DNA from: CAILZL01 sp035548495
GTDB lineage: Bacteria > Pseudomonadota > Gammaproteobacteria > Steroidobacterales > Steroidobacteraceae
Length of the DNA: 64,000 nt
NCBI GenBank assembly: GCA_035548495.1
Contig: DASZSV010000005.1
Coordinates: forward strand, 65,132 to 129,131
Reading direction: 5' to 3'
A model generated the notes under the pieces. The model did not search any database, had not been told where the DNA came from, and saw only the letters and a program-made list of their open reading frames with translations. Position numbers and translations under genes: made by a program. Numbering within the stretch: the first letter of the stretch is position 1; every line of letters starts with the position of its first letter. Shown in pieces: positions 35,569 through 45,600 of the stretch.

Positions 35569-35596
35569 CTTATACTTTCAGCCATCCAGATGCTAA
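35569..35596 (-). promoter_or_regulatory. Candidate promoter of the A+T-rich lipoprotein gene
   Basis: On the minus strand TTAGCA (35591-35596) and TATAAG (35569-35574) are 16 bases apart, about 45 bases upstream of the ATG at 35525. Four and five bases match the sigma70 hexamers. Confidence 0.5.
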
Positions 35597-35693
35597 CACT
35601 ATTGCGTTTGACACTCCAGTGCTCAGGCTCATTTGTGGATTTCAGTCGGCAAAGGGATTAATTACGGATTGGATGCCGTAAGATTCGGCGCTC

Positions 35694-38219
35694 TCACTGC
35701 ATAAATCCCGCTTTGACATCTTCTTGAGACAACAACTGAATCGGCACGGGTCTGACCTTCCAGATGTCATTGCAGTATTCACGCACAGAACGGTCAGAAG
35801 AAAATTTGCCGGTGCGCGCCGCATTCAGGATGGACATGCGTGTCCAGCGGGCGCGATCAAGATAGGCATCGGATACCTTCTGCTGGCAATCAACATAGGA
35901 GGGAAAATCTGCGAACAGCATGTAGGGATCGTGATGCATCAATCCATCGAGCATGGAACGAAACAGCTCCGTATCGCCGCGTGAAAAGAAACCACTGCGG
36001 ATCAGGTCGATGACTTCCCTGAGTTCCTGCTGTTCCTGATAGTAATCCATGGGGTGGTAACCACTGGCTTTCAAGGCATGCACTTCATGCGCATGCAAAC
36101 CAAACAGGAAAAAGTTGTCCGCCCCCACTTCATCGCGAATTTCCACATTGGCACCATCCAGCGTACCGATGGTGAGCGCACCATTCATGGAAAACTTCAT
36201 GTTGCCGGTGCCGGATGCTTCCTTGCCTGCCGTGGAAATCTGCTCTGACAGGTCGGCAGCAGGATAGATACGCTGGCCGTTGGTGACGTTGAAGTTGGGT
36301 ACAAAAACAATCTTGAGAAGATCACGCACATCGGGATCGCGATTGATGACATCACCCACCGATGTGATGAACTTGATCATCAGCTTGGCCATGTGATATC
36401 CGGGCGCCGCCTTGCCGCCAAAGATAAACGTGCGCGGCGGAATATGCAGACTGGGGCAGTCCTTGAGCCTGCGATACAAGGCGATGATATGCAATACATT
36501 CAGATGCTGGCGCTTGTATTCGTGAATGCGCTTTACCTGCACATCAAACATGGATGCCGGATCAATGGCAATACCTGTCCGTGCGGCGATGAAATTTGCA
36601 AACTGTTCCTTGTTGGCGCGTTTGATATCCCACCACAATTTTCTGAATGATGCATCTTCAGCGAGCGGCTCCAGCTTGCGCAATTCATCGAGGTTCTTGA
36701 TCCAGTCCGTACCAATGGCATCAGTGATGAGCCTGGTCTGTTGCGGATTGGACAGCACCATCCAGCGGCGCGGCGTCACGCCATTGGTCTTGTTGCTGAA
36801 TTTCTCCGGCCACAACTCATGGAAATCCTTCAGTACATCCTGCTTCAGCAATTGCGAATGCAATGCCGCCACACCGTTGATGGCATGACTGCCTACGCAT
36901 GCCAGATGCGCCATGCGCACATAGCGTTCTCCGTGCTCGTTGATCAATGACAGGCGCGCCAGACGCAATTCATCGCCCATGAACTTGATGCGCACCTCAT
37001 CGAGAAAGCGTGTGTTGATTTCGTAAATGATCTGCAGATGACGCGGCAATACCCTGGCGAACAATGTCAGTGGCCATTGTTCCAGCGCTTCAGGCAGCAG
37101 TGTGTGATTCGTATAGGAGAAAGTCCGCTGCGTAATTTCCCATGCATCGTCCCACGGCATCACGTATTCATCCACCAGCAGGCGCATCAATTCAGCCACT
37201 GCAATCGCCGGATGCGTGTCATTCAATTGCACCGTAAATTTTTCGTGGAAGCGGCTGAGTGGAATTTTCTGTGTCTGCACTATGCGCAACATGTCTTTCA
37301 GCGAGCAGGCAACGAAGAAATACTGTTGCTCCAGGCGCAATTCCTTGCCACGTATCTGTTCATCGTTGGGATACAACACCTTGCTGAGATTTTCCGATGT
37401 CACCTTCTGGTTAACCGCACCGTAGTAGTCACCGCGATTGAACACTGCAAAGTCGAATGACTCCGGCGCTTCGGATCTCCATAAACGCAAGGTATTGGCA
37501 GTGTTGTTGTGATAACCAAGAATGGGTGTGTCGTAAGGAATGCCATTGACCACTTTTTCCGGCACCCAGCGCACCCGCAAGCGATCATGCTCGTCGGTAT
37601 AGGTTTCCGTGTAACCACCCAGCTTCACTTCCTGAGCCCATTCGGGCCGCACAATTTCCCAAGGATTGCCGAAGCGCAACCACTTGTCGGTTTTCTCGAC
37701 CTGCCAGCCATCCACTATATCCTGCTCAAAGATGCCAAACTCATAACGGATACCATAACCCAACGCAGGAATTTCCAGTGTGGCCAGCGAATCAATGAAG
37801 CATGCTGCCAGTCTTCCCAGGCCACCATTGCCGAGACCCGGCTCATCTTCCTGTGCAAGCAGTTCATCAAAGTTCAATCCCAATTCACTGACAACCTGCT
37901 TGATCTGGTCATGAATGCCAAGATTGACGAGATTGTTGCCCAGATGCGGTCCCATCAAGAATTCTGCAGACAGATAACACACTGTGCGTGAGCCCTGTCT
38001 GGTATAGGCCGCCGCAGTACTGATCCAGCGATGCAGCAAACGATCACGCACCGTATAGGCCAGCGCCATGTAGTAATCCATTTTCGATGCAAGCGCAGGA
38101 AACTTGCCTTGCACAAAGAACAGATTTTGCAGGAACGCGCGCTTCAACGCGTCCCTGGTCAAAGCAGTACGTTCATCTTGCAGGTGCAATTGCGGTTCAA
38201 TGCCTGCTCTGGTGTTCAT
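35694..38219 (-). CDS. glgP: Glycogen/starch phosphorylase
   Basis: An 841-residue GT35 enzyme that releases glucose 1-phosphate from alpha-1,4-glucans. Family segments seen are SAEFLMGPHLGNNL, EDEPGLGNGGLGRLAAC, NDTHPAIAVAELMRLL, KRIHEYKRQ and the PLP-lysine site EASGTGNMKFSMNGAL. ATG 38219 begins MNTRAGIEPQ with GAGA upstream; in-frame starts at 38288 and 38297 would add about 25 residues not usual in the family. It stands alone, without other glycogen genes in the window. Confidence 0.93.
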   Translation of the reverse strand: MNTRAGIEPQLHLQDERTALTRDALKRAFLQNLFFVQGKFPALASKMDYYMALAYTVRDRLLHRWISTAAAYTRQGSRTVCYLSAEFLMGPHLGNNLVNLGIHDQIKQVVSELGLNFDELLAQEDEPGLGNGGLGRLAACFIDSLATLEIPALGYGIRYEFGIFEQDIVDGWQVEKTDKWLRFGNPWEIVRPEWAQEVKLGGYTETYTDEHDRLRVRWVPEKVVNGIPYDTPILGYHNNTANTLRLWRSEAPESFDFAVFNRGDYYGAVNQKVTSENLSKVLYPNDEQIRGKELRLEQQYFFVACSLKDMLRIVQTQKIPLSRFHEKFTVQLNDTHPAIAVAELMRLLVDEYVMPWDDAWEITQRTFSYTNHTLLPEALEQWPLTLFARVLPRHLQIIYEINTRFLDEVRIKFMGDELRLARLSLINEHGERYVRMAHLACVGSHAINGVAALHSQLLKQDVLKDFHELWPEKFSNKTNGVTPRRWMVLSNPQQTRLITDAIGTDWIKNLDELRKLEPLAEDASFRKLWWDIKRANKEQFANFIAARTGIAIDPASMFDVQVKRIHEYKRQHLNVLHIIALYRRLKDCPSLHIPPRTFIFGGKAAPGYHMAKLMIKFITSVGDVINRDPDVRDLLKIVFVPNFNVTNGQRIYPAADLSEQISTAGKEASGTGNMKFSMNGALTIGTLDGANVEIRDEVGADNFFLFGLHAHEVHALKASGYHPMDYYQEQQELREVIDLIRSGFFSRGDTELFRSMLDGLMHHDPYMLFADFPSYVDCQQKVSDAYLDRARWTRMSILNAARTGKFSSDRSVREYCNDIWKVRPVPIQLLSQEDVKAGFMQ

Positions 38220-38596
38220 TCGTCTCTCGCTGGCCGGGGACCTACAGAGTTCAGCGTTGCAATATCCATGCTCACCTCTGGCATTCATTGCAGGCACGCC
38301 TGAAACAACGCCAAACCAGCGTCACTGCGATCATCCTGATCTGGATGTCTTGCAACACACTGCACTGCTGTTGATCGCCATGCACCCGCACTGCCCGGTT
38401 GCTGTGCGATTACACGATATATCGTGATGCACTTCACCGTGCCGCGCGGACTGTGATCAAGTTCTCGCTGACTTATGCAACGCTGCGCACCCCCTAAATG
38501 TTGTGCGGCCGCTGCCGATGACGCCCACAGAACCACTGATTAAGTGGAACGATTACCGGGTCAGCATCTTGTCTGACCGATTGCGGAGCCATACCC
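38220..38596. other. Intergenic region between glgP and cheY
   Basis: About 380 bases with no convincing gene. It must hold the divergent promoters of glgP and of the response regulator. The only striking element is the 14 bp palindrome at 38413-38426. Confidence 0.5.
38413..38426. promoter_or_regulatory. 14 bp perfect palindrome, possible operator
   Basis: CACGATATATCGTG equals its own reverse complement and lies in the divergent region, 194 bases before the glgP start and 171 before the response regulator. It has the form of a binding site for a dimeric regulator, but the regulator is not known. Confidence 0.35.
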
Positions 38597-38959
38597 ATGC
38601 CGAGTGTTATCCTCGCCGTTGACGATTCAGCATCCATGCGCCAGATGGTGCGCTTTACACTTGAAAGTGCCGGATACGAAGTGGTGCAGGCGGCAGATGG
38701 CATAGAAGCTCTGGATTACGCTAAGGCAGGCAGTGCCGATCTGGTGCTGACGGACGTCAACATGCCACGCATGGATGGCATTACGCTGGTTCGCGAATTG
38801 CGCAATCTGACAAACTACAAAGGTGTGCCGATTCTGGTGCTGACAACCGAAGCAGGACAGGACACCAAGATGCAAGGCAAGCAAGCCGGCGCAACGGGCT
38901 GGATTGTCAAACCATTCAACCCGGAGCAATTGCTCGCCACAATTCAGCGCGTGCTGTAA
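38597..38959 (+). CDS. CheY-type single-domain response regulator
   Basis: A 120-residue receiver domain with no output domain. Phospho-acceptor Asp53 is in LTDVNMPRMDG, the acidic pair is VDDSASMR at residues 9-10, Thr is in VLTTEAG and Lys in IVKPFNP. The sequence is closest in style to the CheY proteins of cheY-cheB-cheA groups. GGAG precedes the ATG. A CheZ-like gene follows after 27 bases, so the phosphorylated form may be dephosphorylated by its neighbour. No kinase gene lies nearby. Confidence 0.92.
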   Translation: MPSVILAVDDSASMRQMVRFTLESAGYEVVQAADGIEALDYAKAGSADLVLTDVNMPRMDGITLVRELRNLTNYKGVPILVLTTEAGQDTKMQGKQAGATGWIVKPFNPEQLLATIQRVL

Positions 38960-38986
38960 TCCCGATTACTGACCTGGGAATCCGGC

Positions 38987-39577
38987 ATGTTATCGAATCC
39001 AACCGAAAACCTGGCAGTGAATGGCAGTGTATCCACACCGCCGAACACCAACTGGTCGCCGCAACAGCAAACCGCCCGCATGCTTGCGCTGTGCGAAGCG
39101 CAGATGGAAGCCGCCACGCAGGATTCAGACATGGCAGTGGACATGCTGATCCATTCATTCTCGGACCTGATGACGCTGGTGCGCGAGCTGAGCGCCGAAA
39201 GCAACACCAATCACACCGATACGCAAACCATCAAGTTTGCGTCGGAAGAAGAAATGAAACAGCGTTACCAGCAACTGTTGCGACAGGTGAACAATGCCAT
39301 CATGGCGTTCCAGTTTTACGACAAGCTGTCACAACGGCTGGGGCATGTGCGTTACAGTCTGTCAACATTGGCACTGTTCATTTGCGATCGCATGAACTCA
39401 CAAAAGCCGGAGCATTGGGAAAAGCTGGTTTCCACGCTCGGCCGTCTGTATCGCACTGCTGAAGAGCGCGCGATTTTCGACAGCATTGCTGGCAGTCTTG
39501 CAATCAATGCCAATGGCGAAAAACCAAAACCCCTGTCGCAGGGCACTGCACCTGAAGGTTCAATCGAACTGTTCTAG
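38987..39577 (+). CDS. CheZ-like putative CheY phosphatase
   Basis: A 196-residue protein predicted to be largely helical. The segment IMAFQFYDKLSQRLGHV (residues 105-121) resembles the CheZ active site MAQDFQDLTGQVI: Asp112 and Gln116 stand at the D-x3-Q spacing of the catalytic CheZ residues. A disordered Pro/Gly-rich tail ends in the acidic-hydrophobic peptide EGSIELF, similar in kind to the CheY-binding tail of CheZ. It lies 27 bases downstream of a CheY gene. These points suggest a phosphatase for that CheY; overall identity to CheZ seems low. Confidence 0.55.
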   Translation: MLSNPTENLAVNGSVSTPPNTNWSPQQQTARMLALCEAQMEAATQDSDMAVDMLIHSFSDLMTLVRELSAESNTNHTDTQTIKFASEEEMKQRYQQLLRQVNNAIMAFQFYDKLSQRLGHVRYSLSTLALFICDRMNSQKPEHWEKLVSTLGRLYRTAEERAIFDSIAGSLAINANGEKPKPLSQGTAPEGSIELF

Positions 39578-39623
39578 TCCGTATTTCTCACGCGGATTTG
39601 CGGCTCATCCACAGTGACTTGGC

Positions 39624-39714
39624 TGATGTGTTATTTTGAAGACCGTCAAAAACAGGATGTTTTTGACGGAGTATCCATGGCTGGGTTTACGGCGACCTGA
39701 AAAATAACACATCA
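39624..39714. repeat. Structured intergenic repeat, copy B (complete)
   Basis: A perfect 14 bp outer stem, TGATGTGTTATTTT (39624-39637) with AAAATAACACATCA (39701-39714), encloses a perfect 12 bp hairpin, CCGTCAAAAACA (39643-39654), loop GGA, TGTTTTTGACGG (39658-39669). Similarity to the copy at 7.5 kb continues to GTGAGAAATGC near 39755. It lies in a 440-base gap downstream of the CheZ-like gene; the rest of the gap shows nothing apart from the small ORF at its end. Confidence 0.8.
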
Positions 39715-40018
39715 ATCGAGCCGCTCGCTGTACTTGATCTGTCGCTGTGGTGAGAAATGCGGACTGGCATTGCCATCCGCAAGGCAATTGACATATACGA
39801 CTGACATAAGCTCGTTGCCGTTTTAAGCACGTCTCACATTCGGTACAAACCTTACGAATGACACAGCGATTGAGAACTGCCACACATTGAACACAAGCGT
39901 ATAAGCCTATGGTGTAGCCGAAACATTTGCACCGCTGGCTTCACGAGTGATGACATAAGCGCTGATGCGCAGCGATGGGTGTTGTAGCAGTTATCGTGTT
40001 CAATATGGGGAACGTGCC

Positions 40019-40162
40019 ATGGTACTGAACTCAAAGACGATCATTAACCTTGCAATCACCACTGCAATGATTGGTCTGGTTGCGTGGGCATCCGCCACGT
40101 TTCTGATGAAGCCGGAACCACACCATGTGGTTGGCGTCGTCGAAATCGGCGAAGTGCAATAA
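40019..40162 (+). CDS. Small single-span membrane protein (47 aa)
   Basis: A 47-residue ORF with ATG 40019 preceded by GGGGAA at 7-base spacing. It codes for a single hydrophobic helix (IINLAITTAMIGLVAWASATFLM) followed by a short polar tail. The organisation is typical of real small membrane proteins, but no homologue is recognised. It is convergent with the MOSC gene. Confidence 0.45.
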   Translation: MVLNSKTIINLAITTAMIGLVAWASATFLMKPEPHHVVGVVEIGEVQ

Positions 40163-40211
40163 AGGTTAATTGAAAGCCAGCGGAATGCGTTGGCAGCCTT
40201 CTGCGCCCGGT

Positions 40212-41066
40212 TCAACCCGCAACGGGTTTGTCGGGCTCCGGCTGCATTGTGAGCAGCATTTTTCCGCCAACGCGAAGGATTGAACCTTCGCCAATGACAA
40301 TGACGGCGTTGTAGCCAAACGTCACGCCTTTAAGCCGCAAGTTGCGCCGGTACTTCGCGAGGGTCAGCAACGGTTCATCGCCTTCCACCTCGCCCGTTGC
40401 CTGATTGGTTGTAGTGATCTTGCATCGTGTGCAAGCCTTCACCAGCCGCAGGCACACTTCACCATTACGCAATTCATCCACATTGTCTTCGATATAGGGA
40501 TCGATTCCGTCAATCACGATATTGGGACGAAAGCGGTTCATCAGCAGCGGCTCGCGCAACCGCGAATTCAAATCCGCCAGCGATGCCGCCGACACCACCA
40601 GAATCGGAAAGCCATCGGAAAATTGATTGGGTGCACGTAACGCGCCAGTCCAGTCACGATTGCTCAATCGCATGCGTTCATCATTGAAACGCACCATCCG
40701 CAATGGATGTTGAAGGAAACTCGAAAACCACTCCGCAGCTTCATCACCTTCGTCATACGCAAGACAGCAATCGCGCCATATGGCCACCTCCCTTGGCCGG
40801 GATTGATCCAGACCGGAAACCCTGAGCGGTGGCATGTCCGGTGCAGTCAACATCACACCCCGATCCTGCAACACCGGCTTGATCAATGCCATGCGCGGCA
40901 ATTCCCGTTGAGTAACAAAGTAACCATCGGGTTTCACCAGCATCCAGCGGCGGTCTTGTTCAAATCCTGTTTCAGCAAGACGTGCCTGTTGAAGCGCAAT
41001 GCCTGCGCAGGACTTGACGGGATAGATATTCAGTCCCGTGATGGTGGCAACCGGCAATTGACTCAT
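40212..41066 (-). CDS. MOSC domain protein, YcbX-like
   Basis: A 284-residue protein with the MOSC N-terminal beta-barrel domain (ITGLNIYPVKSCAGIAL) and the MOSC domain containing the conserved cysteine in VKACTRCKITTTNQ. Family members bind the molybdenum cofactor sulfur and in E. coli YcbX takes part in N-hydroxylated base reduction. It lacks the C-terminal 2Fe-2S ferredoxin domain of YcbX. It starts inside the stop of the upstream lipoprotein gene (ATGA overlap). Confidence 0.87.
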   Translation of the reverse strand: MSQLPVATITGLNIYPVKSCAGIALQQARLAETGFEQDRRWMLVKPDGYFVTQRELPRMALIKPVLQDRGVMLTAPDMPPLRVSGLDQSRPREVAIWRDCCLAYDEGDEAAEWFSSFLQHPLRMVRFNDERMRLSNRDWTGALRAPNQFSDGFPILVVSAASLADLNSRLREPLLMNRFRPNIVIDGIDPYIEDNVDELRNGEVCLRLVKACTRCKITTTNQATGEVEGDEPLLTLAKYRRNLRLKGVTFGYNAVIVIGEGSILRVGGKMLLTMQPEPDKPVAG

Positions 41067-41701
41067 GTCTTCCTGTGTCTGTGATACATCAGTGTGAACT
41101 GCTGCGTTTCCATTGAATGGGCCGACAACGTGACGGACAGTAACAGCGCGCCATCCGGCCGCAGATGATAACGCTCCAAAATGTCCACATCAGCCTTGCT
41201 GTCTTTTGAATGCACAAAAAAATCATCGCCCCGCCAGCCCGCAGTAACATGCAGCGTTGCAAATGTGGTGACCAGTGTACTGGAACCGCCCGATTCAAAA
41301 TTACGTTGCGGCATATCCGCGGCGCTGAAGGTGAGTTGACCGGGCCGCTGTTCAATCTTCAGCTCGGCCGCCGGGCGCACCATGTCAAACAATGCTTGAT
41401 GCTGCTCGTGCTGATCGCGCGTTTCCCACGAGTATTGCGCAGGCCGGTTTTCCATCATTTCTCCCGCATCGGCGTCGCCGTGATGCCGCGAATTGCGCTT
41501 GATTGCATCGTGCGTTTCCTTTTGTTGTGCGTCATGCAACGCGGCATGCAACTGCTGCTCTATGGAAGTGATGTTGTTCGCATCGGCGACCCAGTCTCCG
41601 GCGATGGAACGCGGATCCACCGGCGCCTTCTGCAATGAAGGCTCGCATGCCGCACACGTCAGTGCGCAAATGATGAGAGAGATTGCCCTGATGTAATTCA
41701 T
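41063..41701 (-). CDS. Lipoprotein of unknown function
   Basis: A 212-residue lipoprotein with signal and lipobox LTCAAC near residue 18. The mature part begins with EPSLQKAPVDPRSIAGDWV, is followed by a Gln/His/Glu-rich stretch and ends in a beta-rich region that gives the impression of a lipocalin-like fold. ATG 41701 was chosen; a TTG at 41719 lacks support. It is coupled to the MOSC gene. No named family recognised. Confidence 0.6.
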   Translation of the reverse strand: MNYIRAISLIICALTCAACEPSLQKAPVDPRSIAGDWVADANNITSIEQQLHAALHDAQQKETHDAIKRNSRHHGDADAGEMMENRPAQYSWETRDQHEQHQALFDMVRPAAELKIEQRPGQLTFSAADMPQRNFESGGSSTLVTTFATLHVTAGWRGDDFFVHSKDSKADVDILERYHLRPDGALLLSVTLSAHSMETQQFTLMYHRHRKT

Positions 41702-41854
41702 GTTGATGTCGATAGACAACCGGTCATTCCGGCAGGAAGTGAAGTGTGCCTGTTATCCCGGCATCCCTGCAATAAAAACGCTTAAGCAACGCCGCAAAAA
41801 GCCGATATGCCGCGTCATCACCCTGCCGTAAATCCCGTGCTTGCCGAGACGCCA

Positions 41855-42529
41855 ATGAAACGCGCGTTGCTCACCGCAGCCCTGCTTGGCTGCATGCTTG
41901 TTCCCGTTACCGCCAGCGCTGATGTTGGCGCGGACATCCGCGTCAGCAGCTTCGGCTTCAGCGGCGATCTTGACATCGGTGCAAGCAAATGGATCACCGT
42001 TAAAGTGGGTTACAGTGGCATTAATTACGGGCGCGAAGTCACCGACACCGATGTGCGATACGACGGCAGGATGAGCATCAACGCCGCCACTGCGATCATT
42101 GACTGGAACGTGTTTGCCGGTGGATTGCATCTGTCCGCCGGTGCCGTTTCCGGCGGACCCAAAGTGGACGTCACTGGCACGCCCACCAATGGCACCTACA
42201 CTTTCAACGGCACCACATATCAGGCAGACGACATTGCTGCGTTGAACGGCACCATCGTCATGGGCAATGGAGTTGCGCCCTACTTCGGCCTGGGGTGGGG
42301 CAATGTGGTTGGCAGCAATCATTCATTGACTCTGTTGTTTGATCTCGGCGCCATTCACACCGGCGCGGCAAAAGCCACGCTGAATGTTACCTGTAATGCG
42401 TCAGTACCTTCTGCCACCTGTGATCAGATCATTTCGGATGCGAATGCCGAGAAAGCCGATCTGGAAAACAAGGCAGGCAAGTACCGCTGGTATCCGGTAG
42501 TGAGCATCGGACTGGGCATCAAGTTCTGA
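41855..42529 (+). CDS. Probable outer-membrane beta-barrel protein
   Basis: A 224-residue exported protein with signal peptide (LLTAALLGCMLVPVTASA). Alternating hydrophobic/polar strands and the C-terminal Phe in VSIGLGIKF indicate an outer-membrane beta-barrel of about 8-10 strands. A short Cys pair (CNASVPSATCDQ) lies in one loop. Function unknown; it resembles OmpW-like small barrels in size only. ATG 41855 gives the signal peptide directly. Confidence 0.65.
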   Translation: MKRALLTAALLGCMLVPVTASADVGADIRVSSFGFSGDLDIGASKWITVKVGYSGINYGREVTDTDVRYDGRMSINAATAIIDWNVFAGGLHLSAGAVSGGPKVDVTGTPTNGTYTFNGTTYQADDIAALNGTIVMGNGVAPYFGLGWGNVVGSNHSLTLLFDLGAIHTGAAKATLNVTCNASVPSATCDQIISDANAEKADLENKAGKYRWYPVVSIGLGIKF

Positions 42530-42603
42530 TCTGACGAACACACATGATTGACATCCGGCATCGGCAACATATCCCCCATATGCTGCCGCGTCACCGGCAA
42601 CGA

Positions 42604-45600
42604 TCACGGACAACTCTGGTTTGCACTTTCCGTAAAGTACGCACCTTCATTGATCCAGTTATAGAACGTCGACAAGGGCGGCACACTTGTATCTGTGTAC
42701 AACGTGCCGCCACCATGTGATTCCATGCCCTGCGGCTTGAGATAAATGAAACTGGATGCGGGCGAGGCAATGTTGATATATGCCGCGCCGGTACTTTCAT
42801 TCAAGGGTGCATTGGTCATGAGCATGCAGTAAAACGCCTTGCGTGCATTCACTGTGTCATACGGCGCCAATGTAGTGGTGTCGGTAATGTCCTGAATAAT
42901 GTAGTTGGGATTCGCGTCACCCACCGCGCCACCCACCGGCGGTGTCATGCTGTGACACAACGAGCAGATGGTACCCATCTGCAGCACCACACCATTGAAG
43001 GTGCTTGAACCGCGCAGATTCACAGTGACTGTGCCGGTATCACACACAGCGGGTTGTGCACTAAAACAGGCGCGATACTCAAAGCTGTCGATGCTCTGCG
43101 CGCTGATGAGTGTGGCACCGATATGCGATGTCACTCCGGGCGGCGCCGTGTAAGTCACATTGCCGCCAACAGGCGCTGTGACACTGCCCGTGCCACGGCC
43201 GCGATTTACCGCTGGCTGTGTTTGAATGCTCAACGTGTATGGCTGTGCGGCGGCACTTACCAGATTCGAAAGATTGATCACCCCGCTGCCATTGGTATTA
43301 ACAGTGACAGTGGCGTCGTTGGCGACAATGGATGCGGATACATTGACGGTGATGGTGCCGGCACCGGACTGGTCGCCGTCACTGTCAGTCAATGTATATG
43401 TCACTACTCCACCTGCCAGTGAGCTGATATTGACATGCAGCACAGCAGAAGTGGATGTCACCGACTGCACGCTGGCTGTGATGCCCGTGACACCGGTAAT
43501 GTTCAATGCACTCAGCGGATCGCGCGATTGCGACCCGGACAATTGCATTACATCCACATCAATCGAAGCTGCGCCGGTGCTGTCCAGCACCACATTGCGC
43601 GTGTCACTGCCTGCACTGGGCGCCGCAACCAGCACGCGTGCGGTTGCAGTTGCAGATGACACACCTGATTCATCCGTCAGCATCAGCGTGTAATCACCTT
43701 GCAAATCAGTCTGGAACTTGGGAGACGTTGTGTCTGCTCCCACCAGTACTGCATGACTGCCTGCTGGCGCAGTCAGTGTCCACGTCGCAGCGTTCAAATA
43801 ATGACTGCATGACGATCCCAGTTGTACCCACGCATGACGTGCAACCTCCACTGCGGTTTGTCCGCTGATGGGTGTGCCGAAGTTGTCAATACATGCAACC
43901 GGCACGCCCGGTGTTGGAACGGTAATACCTTCAGTATTGAACAAGTGTGTTTGCAGCAGTTGTGCAGGGCTCTGGGACGCACCATCACTCATCCACATGC
44001 GATCCGTTGTACGCCGCGCGAACGGCATCTGTGCTGTACCAAGGTTGGTAGCAAGATCCGGTGCATGTGCAAACTCCCAGTAACATCCCATTGGCACCTG
44101 CGATGCGGCGCCCACCGATGAATTAACCAGCAATGGATTGTCACTGCAAGCATCCAGTGCCACCGCAGCACCTTGCGGTGTGATCGTCGCAGTTCGCGGA
44201 TCGCCCATTGCGGGAATCTGCAGCACATGACAGTTGCGGCAATGACGTGCAAACACCTGTTTGTATATCTTGTCCGAATCAGCGGGATTATTGGCGACAC
44301 CACCGGGCTCCCAACCCGCAGGCACAGCATCGTCATTATACGTATCACTGGGCAATCCTGCGCCACCATACCATTTCTCCATCAACTCTCTTGCCAGAGC
44401 AAAACGCCCCGGTGTTGCAGCAGGATCAGCAAAGGTGAGATAGGCGCCTTCATTCAATTTCTTCAACTGCGCTTCCTGCGCAGCACGTGAATACTGCGAC
44501 TTGAGCGCGGCATTGGCTGGCTTGTTGGTAAATCCCTGATCGTTGTCGGTGAACAGGAAAGAATCGAGATCCCACGGAATAAAGCCTGCATTCAAATCTG
44601 CACTGGCTGCATAGCTCGTTGCATTGCCCGGCGTGCCACCATGACATACCACACAGGCCTGCGGCATGTACTCCTGTCCACGGCGATCAAGATCAACACT
44701 CATTACTCGATGAAAAACGCCAGTGCGAGTATCGGGAGCAAAGGTGTAAAACTTGGTGAAGCGTGGGCCGCCGCCCGGTGATGCGCTGTACTCCATCGCA
44801 ACCGCCATGATCGGATTCAGTTTCTTGATTGCAGCTTCCAGATCAGCATAGTTGACGACAATGGCCGCTACATCGCAGTGTCCGATGCGCTGCTGCAACG
44901 GCAATTGGTCAAAACCGCTGTCACACGCACCGTATTTCAGATACATGTTGCGGCCAAAACCCAGATCGAAATTATTGGTATACACCGCATGCGCATCCGC
45001 GTTCCAGCCATCGGCGGAAGTATCGAATCCGTTGGCGGCAAGCCACTTGTCCATGGTGTCCTTGTCGTTGCCGGGATCAATGGCATTGAAGTAGGCTTGT
45101 GACGATGCACGCGAATCACGCGGAATATTGTTTGCATACAATGACTCCGTGTCCACCACAGTGGCACTGGCGCTTGCCGTAGCACCACCGTTGATGCAGA
45201 TCACAGGTACCGCGGTGGCGACTGCCGCACTGGACGATGACAGATCAATCTGCACTTCAAGCGTCACGCCATCAATATCCGAAGCTTCGAGCACATCACC
45301 GAGAATCACTGCATCGGGATAACCACTGATTGGCGCATTCAATACGTCATCGGTATTGATGCGCGGAATGGGCAAACGCAATTTCGGATTTTCATCGGCG
45401 CTGCAACTGCTGCTGGTTCCCGTTTGTGCGGACCAGCTTGCTGACATCATCACCGGCTTGCCCACCGGCACGCGCGTGTGAACAACACCATTGCGATCAG
45501 TGAATGAAACCAGTTTTGTCAATGTTACTGTCAATGGCAACGTATCGGTTACTGCCGCACTGCTGTCCGGTGCAACGGGTGCTTGCGTTGCAATAACTGA

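Noticed and set aside
39605..39883. 92-codon minus-strand open frame inside repeat copy B
   Set aside because: It overlies the inverted repeat, has unusual Cys-rich composition and no ribosome site.
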